Assembly (NCBI GenBank): GCA_019637695.1
Contig: JAHBVG010000055.1
Location: 1 to 43,132, forward strand
Length of the DNA stretch: 43,132 bases
Origin: Caldilineaceae bacterium
Lineage (GTDB): Bacteria > Chloroflexota > Anaerolineae > Caldilineales > Caldilineaceae
Reading direction: 5' to 3'
This document shows, piece by piece, positions 24,339 through 32,444 of this stretch (positions are counted from its first letter, which is position 1; every line of letters starts with the position of its first letter). The translations under genes were made by a program, and so were the position numbers. The notes beneath the pieces are model-generated. The model saw nothing but the letters and a program-made list of their open reading frames with translations, had not been told where the DNA came from and searched no databases.

Positions 24339-24773
24339 ATGTTGGAAGTTATCCTCTTGGTGCTGATTCCCTTTTTGCTGGCGCTGCTTATGATCAAGTG
24401 GTTTACGGATTGGGGGTCGCGCACCGTTACCCGTGATTTTGAAGCCAAAATCCGCGCCGCGGAGTCGTTGATCAACGAGCATCGTGTGCCGGATGAGTGG
24501 CTGGATCCCTATCGCGAGCGCCTGGCTGCGCTGCAAACACGCAACGCTTCGTTACAGCAACAGGAGCGGCTGATCGCATCTGCGCGCAAGGAGTGCCTAC
24601 AGCGCATCAACCAGTTGATCAAGGTCTTTGAGCGGGGCGCATTTGTCGGTAGCCAGCGTACAAGCAACGAATTGGTGGCGGCTCTCCAGGCGCAACGCAG
24701 GCGTTTGGAAAATGAAGACTGGCATTTCCTCCTCCTCTCGAAGGAGACCTTCAAGGCCCCAGATCGGGATTGA
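24339..24773 (+). CDS. Membrane-anchored coiled-coil protein, unknown
   Basis: A 144-residue protein with one N-terminal transmembrane helix (EVILLVLIPFLLALLMIKW, residues 3-21). A mainly helical, charged cytoplasmic part follows (RDFEAKIRAAESLIN, then RLAALQTRNASLQQQERL and ELVAALQAQRRRLENED), predicted to form coiled coils. I recognise no family. It stands between the rpmG terminator and the convergent end of the cobamide operon (36-base gap), so it is probably a single-gene unit. Role unknown; it could organise a membrane complex. Confidence 0.7.
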   Translation: MLEVILLVLIPFLLALLMIKWFTDWGSRTVTRDFEAKIRAAESLINEHRVPDEWLDPYRERLAALQTRNASLQQQERLIASARKECLQRINQLIKVFERGAFVGSQRTSNELVAALQAQRRRLENEDWHFLLLSKETFKAPDRD

Positions 24774-24809
24774 ACAGACAACCAATACACTGAAGCTGAC
24801 AATTTCCTA

Positions 24810-25157
24810 TTACCACGCTTCAATCATCTTCTCGCCCAACCTGTGAAAGATATACTCCTCCACTGGCTGATCGTTGTGGAGATGCTCTTCAATGATGCGA
24901 TCCAGCACGGTTTCATCGACGTGATGATACCAGACGCCGTCAGGGTAGACGACGACAATAGGACCGCCGCTACAGACGCCGAGGCAAGGGGTGACGCCGC
25001 GCTTGACGCGTTCGGGGTTGTCGTAGTGTCCCAATTCGCCCAATTTTCGAGCCAGGCGGGTATAGAGTTGCTGCGCCTTGCCCTCAGGATCGCAAAACGA
25101 GCCGGTGCAGATAAAGATGTGACGCCCGTACGGCGCCATCACGGGGATGGTTGTCAT
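24810..25157 (-). CDS. Thioredoxin-like [2Fe-2S] ferredoxin
   Basis: A 115-residue protein with the cysteine pattern of thioredoxin-fold [2Fe-2S] ferredoxins: ICTGSFCDPEGKA (C17, C22) and TPCLGVCSGGP (C58, C62), then VVVYPDGVWYHHV. These proteins carry single electrons. The start ATG 25157 has AAGGAA upstream; a longer frame from 25226 would only translate repeat-rich spacer. As the last gene of the riboswitch-controlled cobamide operon it may supply reducing power, for example for cob(II)alamin reduction before adenosylation; a similar small ferredoxin (CbiW) lies in the Bacillus megaterium cobalamin operon. The role here is inference. Confidence 0.82.
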   Translation of the reverse strand: MTTIPVMAPYGRHIFICTGSFCDPEGKAQQLYTRLARKLGELGHYDNPERVKRGVTPCLGVCSGGPIVVVYPDGVWYHHVDETVLDRIIEEHLHNDQPVEEYIFHRLGEKMIEAW

Positions 25158-25243
25158 GAATGTGGATTCCTTTTTGATAGTCGGCGTGAATGGGCGATTA
25201 AGGGGTTGAGAGATTAAGCGATTCAACCCAATCCCTCAATTGC

Positions 25244-26053
25244 CTAATCCCTCAATCTCTTCCCACACCGCTCAATACTGGCGCGAATAGCCTCAAATGA
25301 TGTGCCAAAGTCATCTTCAAAAACTTCCAACGTGGCAACACCGTTAAACTGGCAGCGAAGCAGCAGTTCCACCAGCGGATCGAGTTGCTGCGGCGGTGTG
25401 TGGATTAGCGAGCGGTGATCGTGTTCCATGACGCCGTGCAGGTGGATCACCCGTGTGCGCTCCAACCAGCGCTGCACATAGGGCAGTGGATCGTGCCCGT
25501 CCAGCCAGAGATGCCCAACATCCACACAGCGGGCCACAGGCGCAGCTATCAGCGCGTCGAAAAAGTCGAGCGCATAGCCTTCCACATTCTCCAGGGCCAG
25601 CCGCTGCCCATCGTCCACCCACCCGCGCATCAATTCGAGCGTATACAGCGCGTCCTCTTGCCAGCGATGTAGATCTGCGCGAGGCGTCGCCGGGGACCGC
25701 ACAGCCATCCCGTCCAAATGGAAGATGTACGCGTGTGGTTCCAATGGCAGCGTGGAATGGACGAGATCACGCGCTTTCCGCAAAACCGGGTGCAGGAGAG
25801 CGTCCGCCGATTGGACGGGCAGATCCGCAGGCAGGTGGACGGTGTAACTCAACCCACCCTGACGACCGATGGCGGCGAGTTCGTCGATCTGGGCGGACGT
25901 GGGCAGGTTGGACGATCCGCCGGGCAAATCGAAGAGGATCAACTGCATGTCGGCCACGCGTCCGGCCAGGTGGCGCGCGTTGTCCACCAGATCCCCAGGG
26001 ATGACATAGGAGGTAGCGCCCAGCCGCAAAGGGATCAGGCCAGTGTGTTCCAC
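25244..26053 (-). CDS. cbiR: Cobamide-remodelling phosphodiesterase CbiR
   Basis: A 269-residue TIM-barrel protein of the AP-endonuclease-2/xylose-isomerase-like superfamily. Visible are the start RLGATSYVIPGDLVDNARHL, YTVHLPADLP, HLDGMA, LENVEGY, CVDVGHLWLDGHDP, VIHLHGV and ATLEVFED, which supply the His, Glu and Asp metal ligands. This is the pattern of CbiR, which hydrolyses the nucleotide loop of adenosylcobamides so that the lower ligand can be replaced. GTG 26053 overlaps the adenosyltransferase stop by 19 bases, so the two are coupled; CbiR needs adenosylated substrate, which makes the order sensible. No cobT/cobS genes for rebuilding the loop lie in the window. Confidence 0.85.
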   Translation of the reverse strand: MEHTGLIPLRLGATSYVIPGDLVDNARHLAGRVADMQLILFDLPGGSSNLPTSAQIDELAAIGRQGGLSYTVHLPADLPVQSADALLHPVLRKARDLVHSTLPLEPHAYIFHLDGMAVRSPATPRADLHRWQEDALYTLELMRGWVDDGQRLALENVEGYALDFFDALIAAPVARCVDVGHLWLDGHDPLPYVQRWLERTRVIHLHGVMEHDHRSLIHTPPQQLDPLVELLLRCQFNGVATLEVFEDDFGTSFEAIRASIERCGKRLRD

Positions 26054-26598
26054 AGCGGCTCCGGCACACCCTTCTGGTGGTTCTCGTAGCGCGCCATGAC
26101 AAAGAGCGCATCCGAGAGGCGGTTGAGGTATTTGAGTACGTAGGGGCCGATGGATTCCTGGCGCGCCAGAGTGGTGGTCTCGCGTTCGGCGCGACGGCAG
26201 ACGGTGCGCGCCACATGCAGATGGGCCGATCCAATCGAGCCGCCGGGCAAGATGAAGTTTTCCAGCGGGCCGATGACGGCGGTCATTTCGTCGATCAACG
26301 CTTCCAGCGCTTCCACGTGGCGCGTTTCGATCTGCGGGATGGCATACTTGATTTTATCAGCTTCGAGGAAGCAGAGATCCGAGCCCAGGTGGAAGAGTTC
26401 ATTTTGGATCACCGGCAGCACCTGGTTCAGCCGATCACAAAGCCCTGACGCCACGGCCACGCCAAGCAGTGAGTTGAGTTCGTCTACCGTACCGTAGACC
26501 TGGACGCGCAGCGAGTCTTTGGGCACGCGCTGTCCCCCGCCCAGTGAGGTCTGTCCTTGATCGCCGTGGCGAGTGTAGATTTTTGTTAATTTTGGCAT
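26035..26598 (-). CDS. PduO-type cob(I)alamin adenosyltransferase
   Basis: A 187-residue PduO/MMAB-type corrinoid adenosyltransferase: KIYTRHGDQGQTSLGGGQRV (ATP-binding N-terminus), VYGTVDELNSLLG, NFILPGGS, then AHLHVARTVCRRAERE and YLNRLSDALFVMARY. It transfers the 5'-deoxyadenosyl group of ATP to cob(I)alamin, giving adenosylcobalamin. Length and all core motifs are normal, and the Arg and Asn/Asp residues lining the ATP site appear present. It lies between the importer ATPase and CbiR in a minus-strand operon, so imported corrinoid would be adenosylated and then remodelled. Confident assignment. Confidence 0.95.
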   Translation of the reverse strand: MPKLTKIYTRHGDQGQTSLGGGQRVPKDSLRVQVYGTVDELNSLLGVAVASGLCDRLNQVLPVIQNELFHLGSDLCFLEADKIKYAIPQIETRHVEALEALIDEMTAVIGPLENFILPGGSIGSAHLHVARTVCRRAERETTTLARQESIGPYVLKYLNRLSDALFVMARYENHQKGVPEPLWNTLA

Positions 26599-26650
26599 TG
26601 TTCCCTCGGAATGTGTAGTGCGTAGTGTGTATTCAGCCCCTAGTCCCCAG

Positions 26651-27679
26651 TCACCAATCCCCTTTTTCTCGCAGAGCAGCGATCAGTGTGTAAATTTCAG
26701 TAAAGGTGTGGCTGCGCCCGTTAAGATGGAGCAACCATTGAAGAGCGCCGCCGTTTTGGATGATGGTGACTGCCGCTGTCGGCGCGCCGGTTGCATCCGA
26801 ATCCACGCAGAAGCCTTCGCGCTCTAGCGCCCGCGTTGTCCACAGGGCGGGCATCCCCTCACCGTGGAGGTGGATGATCCCTGCCGACTCGCGCACGATA
26901 CGAAAGGAGCCGGTGTAGCCGTCAAAGACGATCCCCTGGCTGGCGAAGACCCGTTCAAAGGACCGGCTCAACACAAGATCCTCCGGCGCGCCGCTCTGCA
27001 TCTCTCCTTCGGCAGAGAGCAGCCAGAGCCGATCAGCGCTGCGCAGGGCCAGATCGAGATCGTGTGTGGAGAGCAGGATGGCGCGCCCGGTCTGGCGGGC
27101 GAGAGAACGCAGCAACCCCATCACCTCGACGCGGCGCGGCAGATCGAGGAAGGCGGTCGGCTCATCGAGCAGGATCAGCAGTGGTTCCTGAGCCAGGGCG
27201 CGGGCGATCATGACCTTTTGGCGTTCACCGTCGCTCAACTCCTGCACAGGACGGTCGGCTAAATTGCCAGCCCCCACGGCGCGCACTGCCCAACGCACCA
27301 CTTCTTCATCGTGCGGGGTAAGCTTGCCCCACCAATCAGTGTACGGATGGCGTCCCAACGCCACCAGATCGCGCACGGCAAGATTGCCCACGTCGATCCG
27401 CTCGGTGAGGACAATGCTAAGCCGCCGCGCCAGTTCCCGCGCCGAAAGTTCCGCCGGATGGTCGCCGTCGAGAAAGATCTCACCGCTTAAGGCAGGCTGC
27501 AAGCCGGCCAGCGTGCGCATGAGCGTTGACTTGCCCGCGCCATTCGGTCCCAACAAACAGACAAGTTCGCCGCGGTGCAGCGAAAGATCGAGATCCGCTG
27601 CGATCACCACATCTGCGCGCCCGGCGTGACGGTAGCCGATGGTCAACTTTTCGGTTTGGAGGACGATTTCGGTGTTCAT
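26651..27679 (-). CDS. btuD: ABC transporter ATP-binding protein, BtuD-like
   Basis: A 342-residue ATPase: Walker A LLGPNGAGKSTLMRTLAG, Q-loop region, signature LSDGERQKVMIARALA, Walker B LLILLDEPTAFLD and the H-loop STHDLDLAL. Beyond the normal domain (about 250 residues) there is a C-terminal extension of about 90 residues ending HTFTEIYTLIAALRE, as seen in several BtuD/FecE-like proteins. ATG 27679 begins MNTEIVLQTEKLTIGY; the longer frame from 27724 would translate spacer repeats. It couples ATP hydrolysis to corrinoid import through the adjacent BtuC-like permease. The substrate is inferred from the riboswitch and neighbours; siderophore transport would look alike in isolation. Confidence 0.9.
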   Translation of the reverse strand: MNTEIVLQTEKLTIGYRHAGRADVVIAADLDLSLHRGELVCLLGPNGAGKSTLMRTLAGLQPALSGEIFLDGDHPAELSARELARRLSIVLTERIDVGNLAVRDLVALGRHPYTDWWGKLTPHDEEVVRWAVRAVGAGNLADRPVQELSDGERQKVMIARALAQEPLLILLDEPTAFLDLPRRVEVMGLLRSLARQTGRAILLSTHDLDLALRSADRLWLLSAEGEMQSGAPEDLVLSRSFERVFASQGIVFDGYTGSFRIVRESAGIIHLHGEGMPALWTTRALEREGFCVDSDATGAPTAAVTIIQNGGALQWLLHLNGRSHTFTEIYTLIAALREKGDW

Positions 27680-27797
27680 CGTGATTAGGGATTGGGGACT
27701 GGGAATCGGGGATCGGGCTGACAATCTCTAATCTCACTGACCATTCGCGTTTTTCTCCCATTCGCGATCATGACGAAAAACTGTCCGGTAGCTAGAT

Positions 27798-27827
27798 CTC
27801 CAATCTCTCGTTGACGGGAGATTGGAG
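27798..27827. repeat. Hairpin in the btuC-btuD spacer
   Basis: CTCCAATCTC (27798-27807) pairs exactly with GAGATTGGAG (27818-27827) across a 10-base loop. Around it (27680-27860) are more short ATTGGGGA/ATTAGAG-type repeats and no gene. It could tune expression between the permease and ATPase genes or simply be a repeat element. Confidence 0.5.
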
Positions 27828-27876
27828 ATTAGAGATTCTGCCCTCAGTCTCCAATCACTATTCACCATCCCCAATT

Positions 27877-29016
27877 CTACCCCGCAAACGCCTCACGTAA
27901 ATTTCGTTGTTTCAAAATCACCCAGGTGACGACGGGCGCGCCGATCAAGGCGGTAACGGCGTTGAGCGGCAGGGTGAGCTGGCTGCCGGGCATCCCCGCT
28001 ACGAGATCAGCCAGGATCGCCAGGATCGCGCCCATGATGGTGACAGCGGGCAGTAGTACGCGGTGATCCGATGTGGCGAAGAGGCTGCGGCAGAAATGGG
28101 GGACAGCGATCCCCAAGAAGCCGATAGGACCGCAAAAGGCAGTGACGATCCCAGCCAGGATCGCCGCCGAGCCGATGACAGCCAGCCGCACCCGGCGCAC
28201 GTTCAACCCCATTGAGCGGGCGTAGATCTCGCCCAAGAGCAGCGCGTTGAGCGGCTTCATGAGCAGATAGCCGCTCAACAACCCAATCAAGATCGCCGGC
28301 GCCATCACCCGCATCTGGCTCCACGTTACCCCGCCAAAGCTGCCGAAGGTCCACGAGATGTAAGCCTGGATGCGGTCGGCAATGCTGAAATAGAGGAGAA
28401 CACTGACCAGCGCGCTGGTGGCATAGCCAAACATCAAGCCCAGGATCAGCAGCGTCATGGTACTTTGGACGCGGCGCGCCACGGCCATCACCAGCAGCAG
28501 CACACAGAGCGAACCGAGGATCGAGGCCAGCGCAATGCTCACATCCCCAGCCAGGCTAAGACCGGCCAACATTTTGGTGCCGCTGCCAAGACCGGCGATG
28601 ACGCCCGACGCCAGCACCACCAACGCCACACCCAGGCTCGCGCCCGAACTGATCCCCAGCACATAGGGATCGGAGAGGGGGTTGCGGAAAAGGGTCTGCA
28701 TCTGCAAACCGCTCACCGCCAGCGCCGCGCCAGCCAGCAGCGCCGTCAACGCCTTGGGCAGCCGAAACTTGAGGACAATATCCGTCCATGTAGCGCGGGC
28801 AGGCTCCCCGCCCGTTAAGATCGTCACGATCTCCGGCAGCGGAATCGCCACCGATCCCAGCGTCAGGCTGAAAACGAAGATCAGCATGAGCAGCACGAGC
28901 AGCAGCGCAAAGAGCCACAGCCGCCGCTGCGAAACCATGCGCAAGGACGCTGTCCCTGCCACGGCCCGCGCCGGGGAGAGTGCCTGCGCAGGGAGTTGAG
29001 ATTGTGAACGTGTCAT
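27877..29016 (-). CDS. btuC: FecCD/BtuC-type ABC permease
   Basis: A 379-residue polytopic permease of the FecCD/BtuC family with about ten hydrophobic segments: LWLFALLLVLLMLIFVFSL first, then GAALAVSGLQMQTLFRNPLS (a family hallmark), PYVLGISSGASLGVAL, and GPIGFLGIAVPHFCR, the coupling-helix region. ATG 29016 has GGAG upstream; the longer frame from 29118 reads through a repeat hairpin. It forms the membrane channel with the BtuD-like ATPase and receives cargo from the lipoprotein encoded upstream. The 128-base gap to that gene is a 120-bp inverted repeat rather than a promoter I can recognise. Confidence 0.92.
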   Translation of the reverse strand: MTRSQSQLPAQALSPARAVAGTASLRMVSQRRLWLFALLLVLLMLIFVFSLTLGSVAIPLPEIVTILTGGEPARATWTDIVLKFRLPKALTALLAGAALAVSGLQMQTLFRNPLSDPYVLGISSGASLGVALVVLASGVIAGLGSGTKMLAGLSLAGDVSIALASILGSLCVLLLVMAVARRVQSTMTLLILGLMFGYATSALVSVLLYFSIADRIQAYISWTFGSFGGVTWSQMRVMAPAILIGLLSGYLLMKPLNALLLGEIYARSMGLNVRRVRLAVIGSAAILAGIVTAFCGPIGFLGIAVPHFCRSLFATSDHRVLLPAVTIMGAILAILADLVAGMPGSQLTLPLNAVTALIGAPVVTWVILKQRNLREAFAG

Positions 29017-29030
29017 GGCGTCGCTCCAAA

Positions 29031-29150
29031 GGAATAATTCGTAATTCGTAATTCGTAATTGACCGCAGACGACCCACCGCAGACCGCAGACGACGCCGTT
29101 AGTACACGCACTACGCACTACGCAACGAATTACGAATTACGCATTATTCC
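29031..29150. repeat. 120-bp inverted-repeat element between btuF and btuC
   Basis: The left arm starts GGAATAATTCGTAATTCG (29031 on) and the right arm (29124-29150) ends CGAATTACGCATTATTCC; they pair over about 26 bp with one mismatch. Between them lie heptads of AATTCGT and CACTACG and a CGCAGAC-rich stretch. The right arm overlaps the last codons and stop of the substrate-binding protein gene. It appears to be a mobile-type (MITE-like) element that settled inside the operon. Confidence 0.7.
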
Positions 29151-30418
29151 ACCTGTCGATAATAGACCAACTCATGCTCTGGCAGCAGATCCGGGTGGAA
29201 GATCTTGACAAGATCCTTGAGGATAATGTGCGGGTTAGCCGCGCCAGATTCGTAGAAGGCGTTGCCGCCGTTCTCGTTGACAATGGCGTTGTTGTTGTAG
29301 AGATTCCCCGCCTGGAGGGCGGCGAACTCGGCGTAGCGCTCATCGCTGGCGAGGACATCCTCAACGGTGAACCAGAAGGAATTGTCAGGGTTGATCCAAT
29401 AATCCGCATCAAAGGCGCGGTCGAGGACAGTCTCAAAGGCCACAGGCTCGCTGCCCACGGTCCCCGTGTCGGCCCACAGATAATCAGCGCCTGCATCTGC
29501 CAACAGACGCACCATGTAGCTATCGCTGCCCGCCATCCACCACGTTCCGTTGTAAATGCTGCTCACAAAGACCGTCGGTCGTGCGTCAACACTGGCGGCC
29601 AACGCCGCCACTTCATTGTATTCCTCAACGATCTGCGCAAATTGAGATTGCGCTTCCCTCTCCTGATTAAAGAAGATAGCCATGAATTTGATCCATTCGG
29701 TGCGGCCCAACGGATCTTGTTCGACAAAATCGCCGTTGAGGACCACCGGCATGCCCACTTCCTCCAAGACAGGATGGGTGTCGTACTCGCGCATACCGAT
29801 GCTGTAGGCCATGATCAGCCCTGGCTCCAGATCGAGGACGGCTTCGACGTTGACGGTGGAACCGCTGCCCACTTCGACAACATCCCCGGCGGCGATGCGC
29901 TCGCGTACAGATTCGGTTGTCGTCCACAGGGTGCTATCGATGCCCACCAGCCGGTCCACAAGTCCCAAATTTTCCAATTGGGGCAGGTACGTAGTGGAAA
30001 GCGCAATCACACTATCCACGGGAATTTCGATCACAGGCAGATCCGGATGATCTTCCGGGACGGGCGTACCACACTGCACGAGCAGGTATTGATAGCTCTG
30101 ATCTGCGCCCAGCCAGGGGTCGTTGACGGTGACTAATTTGTAGTTGTTGAAGTATTGCACCTCAAAGTTGGCGTACTCGACGCTGACCTTTTCGGGGAAG
30201 TAATCGACGGTGGGATCATACACGTCTACACAACCGTCGGTGAGATTGGCGGTGAGCGCGTCGATTGAGGATGAAGCAATCGGCGTGGGGGCTTCCACGG
30301 CCGACGCAGGGGCTGTGGACGGCGCGGGGATGGCGCAGGCAGCCATCCACAACCATCCAATCAAAAGTATAGAAAGACGGCATACAGCCCGGAAGTTCTG
30401 CACAATCGGCTCCTTCAT
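29144..30418 (-). CDS. btuF: Corrinoid ABC substrate-binding lipoprotein (BtuF/FecB family)
   Basis: A 424-residue lipoprotein: a type II signal peptide (LSILLIGWLWM) with lipobox MAAC (Cys28), then a Pro/Ser/Ala-rich tether and a class III periplasmic-binding fold. Visible are PVDSVIALSTTYLPQLENLG, VEAVLDLEPGLIMAY, GMPVVLNGDFVEQDPLGRTE, ADAGADYLWADTG and a C-terminal FHPDLLPEHELVYY. It should capture corrinoids outside the membrane and pass them to the BtuCD-like pair. It is the first gene of the minus-strand operon; the cobalamin riboswitch and its terminator lie directly upstream. A siderophore-type ligand would be the alternative without that riboswitch. Confidence 0.88.
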   Translation of the reverse strand: MKEPIVQNFRAVCRLSILLIGWLWMAACAIPAPSTAPASAVEAPTPIASSSIDALTANLTDGCVDVYDPTVDYFPEKVSVEYANFEVQYFNNYKLVTVNDPWLGADQSYQYLLVQCGTPVPEDHPDLPVIEIPVDSVIALSTTYLPQLENLGLVDRLVGIDSTLWTTTESVRERIAAGDVVEVGSGSTVNVEAVLDLEPGLIMAYSIGMREYDTHPVLEEVGMPVVLNGDFVEQDPLGRTEWIKFMAIFFNQEREAQSQFAQIVEEYNEVAALAASVDARPTVFVSSIYNGTWWMAGSDSYMVRLLADAGADYLWADTGTVGSEPVAFETVLDRAFDADYWINPDNSFWFTVEDVLASDERYAEFAALQAGNLYNNNAIVNENGGNAFYESGAANPHIILKDLVKIFHPDLLPEHELVYYRQVE

Positions 30419-30420
30419 GT

Positions 30421-30526
30421 GAATTCTGGTATCTGCTCAATTCGTAGGGGTAGACCCCTGTGTCTACCCGCTGTGGGCGGGCACGGAGACCCGCCCCTAC
30501 CTCAAACGATTGAGAAGATACAATTC
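30421..30526. repeat. GTAGGGG hairpin element, copy 1
   Basis: A 57-bp core (30444-30500) begins GTAGGGGTAGACCCCTGTGT and ends GAGACCCGCCCCTAC. It is flanked by GTATCTGCTCAAT and ATTGAGAAGATAC, giving nested inverted repeats. The same element occurs inverted at 38954-39057. Here it sits in the leader of the cobamide operon, between the riboswitch terminator and the btuF start, so it would be transcribed into the mRNA. Confidence 0.75.
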
Positions 30527-30530
30527 TGAA

Positions 30531-30562
30531 TAAAAAAATGCCCGAACCATAAGGATCGGGCG
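30531..30562 (-). terminator. Riboswitch expression platform: intrinsic terminator
   Basis: On the minus strand GCCCGA (30561-30556) pairs with TCGGGC (30545-30540), extended by CC/GG around a TTAT loop, and is followed by A then seven T (30538-30532) in the coding sense. It lies between the B12-binding fold and btuF, so ligand binding probably promotes premature termination. Confidence 0.82.
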
Positions 30563-30589
30563 TTACGCTCTGGATTGGCAGAAAGCACA

Positions 30590-30780
30590 TTGTCTATTTC
30601 CGCCACTCCCACCCAATCCGCGAGGTGTTCTTCGGAGTGCAATCGAGGCGGTCGACCTGGCTTGGATCACACACCCGGGTGGTGCGATCCTTACAGTTGC
30701 GGGACAGCGCCGGATTCTCACCGGCTTCGCCATAGGCCCTGGCCCAAAGACCAGGGAGATCTCGACTGAACTGATTCGGT
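30590..30780 (-). promoter_or_regulatory. Cobalamin riboswitch
   Basis: On the minus strand the conserved core reads GAAGCCGGTGAGAATCCGGC, then GCTGTCCCGCAACTGTAAGG, and later AGCCAGGTCGACC (the B12 box, 30650-30664), as in cobalamin riboswitches. An upstream hairpin CCCTGG...CCAGGG is the expected peripheral stem. A terminator follows before btuF. Ends are approximate. It should turn off the import and remodelling operon when cobalamin is plentiful. Confidence 0.93.
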
Positions 30781-30892
30781 TGTGAGGACAGCATACAGGC
30801 GTGATCAACATTTGTCAAACCCAATGTGTTTTGAGAAATTTGTTCAACTCTGGCATACTCTGAGCGAATTGGGACATTCAACGAGGGGAATC

Positions 30893-31192
30893 ATGCCAAT
30901 CTACGAATACGTCTGTCGCAGTTGTGGAAAGAGATTCGATCACCTGTGGACCTCGATCACGGCGGCGGAGAAAGCCGCACAAAGCGGGGAAAATCTGCCC
31001 TGCCCGGCCTGTCAGAATACCGAGACTGGGCGGATCATCTCGCAGGTGGCGGTGCTGGGCGAGTTGGGCGGTCTGACGCCGGGCGAACAGCGCGGGCTGA
31101 ATGCACAGGCCGAACGCATAGCTTCGATCACACCCAGGGAACAGATCAAACAGTTGCAGGCCAACCGCCAACAGAAGAATTCGTCATCATGA
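30893..31192 (+). CDS. FmdB-type zinc-ribbon regulatory protein
   Basis: A 99-residue protein starting PIYEYVCRSCGKRFDHLW, with the second metal pair in LPCPACQ: an FmdB/CxxC_CXXC_SSSS zinc ribbon. Such proteins bind zinc through the two CxxC pairs and are proposed transcription factors or metal chaperones; function is poorly known. The C-terminal half is a charged helix. ATG 30893 has a GAGGGGAA site. Its stop overlaps the acylphosphatase start as ATGA, and it heads a plus-strand gene run reaching hisG. It diverges from the cobalamin riboswitch. Confidence 0.88.
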   Translation: MPIYEYVCRSCGKRFDHLWTSITAAEKAAQSGENLPCPACQNTETGRIISQVAVLGELGGLTPGEQRGLNAQAERIASITPREQIKQLQANRQQKNSSS

Positions 31193-31467
31193 GCGATGCC
31201 ATCTGCCGACATCTCCTCATTGGCGGGCGAGTACAGGGCGTCGGCTTCCGCATGAACACGCTGCTACAGGCCAACCAACTCGGCGTCCACGGCTGGGTGC
31301 GCAATCTGCCCGACGACCGCGTGGAAGTGCTGGCCTGGGGTGAGCGGCAGGCGATGGACCAATTCATCGAGTGGTGCCGCCGCGGACCACTCCATGCGCG
31401 GGTGGACGCTGTGGAGATTTTCGACGGCACATCGGATCCAAAACTCAACGGCTTTGTGGTGCGCTAA
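31189..31467 (+). CDS. acyP: Acylphosphatase
   Basis: A 92-residue acylphosphatase (EC 3.6.1.7). GGRVQGVGFRMNTLLQA carries the catalytic Arg of the phosphate loop, and HGWVRNLPDDRVEVLAWGE the catalytic Asn. It hydrolyses carboxyl-phosphate bonds of acyl phosphates. The length and ferredoxin-like beta-alpha-beta layout are typical. The start overlaps the FmdB-like gene (ATGA), and the next gene begins 2 bases after its stop, so translation of this cluster is probably coupled. Confidence 0.93.
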   Translation: MSDAICRHLLIGGRVQGVGFRMNTLLQANQLGVHGWVRNLPDDRVEVLAWGERQAMDQFIEWCRRGPLHARVDAVEIFDGTSDPKLNGFVVR

Positions 31468-31469
31468 CC

Positions 31470-32435
31470 GTGATCATCTTTTATGGGTTGACCGCTCAGA
31501 TCCCACAGTTGGCAGGGATGTCTCCGCTGGAGATCGGGCAAAAGTTGCGGGAGATCGGCGGCGATGGCGTCTTCCTCAAGGAGTTGCGCGCCGACTGGGT
31601 GGACGCGCTCCAATCGGCGGGGTTGCACGTCTACGCCTCGCAGACGATCTTTGTGGACAACGCCGATCTCTGGCAGCGCTTCCCCGACAGCCTCCCCATC
31701 ACCGCGGACGGGCCGCCTTCGCCGCAGGAAGAATGGTATCGTCCGCTGCGCCCCACACATGGGAAGATCCGCGAACTGCGGCTGGCGCAGTTGACCCAAC
31801 TCACGGCAGATCTGCCGCTGGATGGCGTCTGGCTCGACTTCATCCGCTGGCCCGCGCGCTGGGAAAAGTCGGAGTTGCGCCTCTATGATAGCTCGTTTGA
31901 CGCGGAGACGCTGGCCCAGTTTTCGGCGGAACGGGATATCGATCTGCCCAACCGCGATCCTCGCGAGGCAGCGCGTCGGCTGCTCCATCATCACCGCGAA
32001 GAGTGGCTCGATTGGCGCTGTGGGGTGATCGAAAGCTTTGTGGCCGAAGCGGTCCGCCGTATCCGCTATCATCGGCCCGCCGCTCAGATCGGCCTCTTCA
32101 CCATCCCGTGGATCGGCGACGATCTACGCCGCGTCGTTGGCCAGGATCTGGGGCAGTTGGGCAGGCATGTGAACGCCCTTTCGCCCATGGTCTATCACCG
32201 ACTCTGCGGCCAATCCATCGGATGGGTTGGACAAGTAAGCGGGTGGGCAAAGGCGCACACCGACGCCGCCATCTGGCCGGTGATCGAAACATTGCCGCCG
32301 CCCGATAGCTACCCAGCTGCGGAATTCGCAGAGGTCCTTCGGCGGGCGCGCCAGGGCGGCAGCGGCGATCTCATTCTATTCAAACTCGATGGGCTGCTCG
32401 CCGATACGGCGAAACAGAGCCTGCTTCACCCCTGA
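31470..32435 (+). CDS. Putative glycoside-hydrolase-like TIM-barrel protein
   Basis: A 321-residue protein that I read from GTG 31470 (VIIFYGLTAQIPQLAG). Internal motifs suggest a GH-like (alpha/beta)8 barrel: GDGVFLKELRADWV, GLHVYASQTIFV, then DGVWLDFIRWPARWE, similar to the DG-hydrophobic-D-hydrophobic-IR-P strand of GHL10/DUF4015-type putative glycosidases, and ALSPMVYHR, WPVIETLP and ILFKLDGLL as later strands. There is no signal peptide, so it would act in the cytoplasm. Substrate unknown. It sits between the acylphosphatase and hisZ with gaps of 2 and 9 bases, so it is in the same transcript, but I see no clear link to histidine synthesis. Confidence 0.6.
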   Translation: MIIFYGLTAQIPQLAGMSPLEIGQKLREIGGDGVFLKELRADWVDALQSAGLHVYASQTIFVDNADLWQRFPDSLPITADGPPSPQEEWYRPLRPTHGKIRELRLAQLTQLTADLPLDGVWLDFIRWPARWEKSELRLYDSSFDAETLAQFSAERDIDLPNRDPREAARRLLHHHREEWLDWRCGVIESFVAEAVRRIRYHRPAAQIGLFTIPWIGDDLRRVVGQDLGQLGRHVNALSPMVYHRLCGQSIGWVGQVSGWAKAHTDAAIWPVIETLPPPDSYPAAEFAEVLRRARQGGSGDLILFKLDGLLADTAKQSLLHP

Positions 32436-32444
32436 TGGAGAACC

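Noticed and set aside
28465..28818. Plus-strand His/Gln/Arg-rich frame
   Set aside because: Antisense shadow of the BtuC-like permease; composition is typical of complement frames of GC-rich membrane genes.
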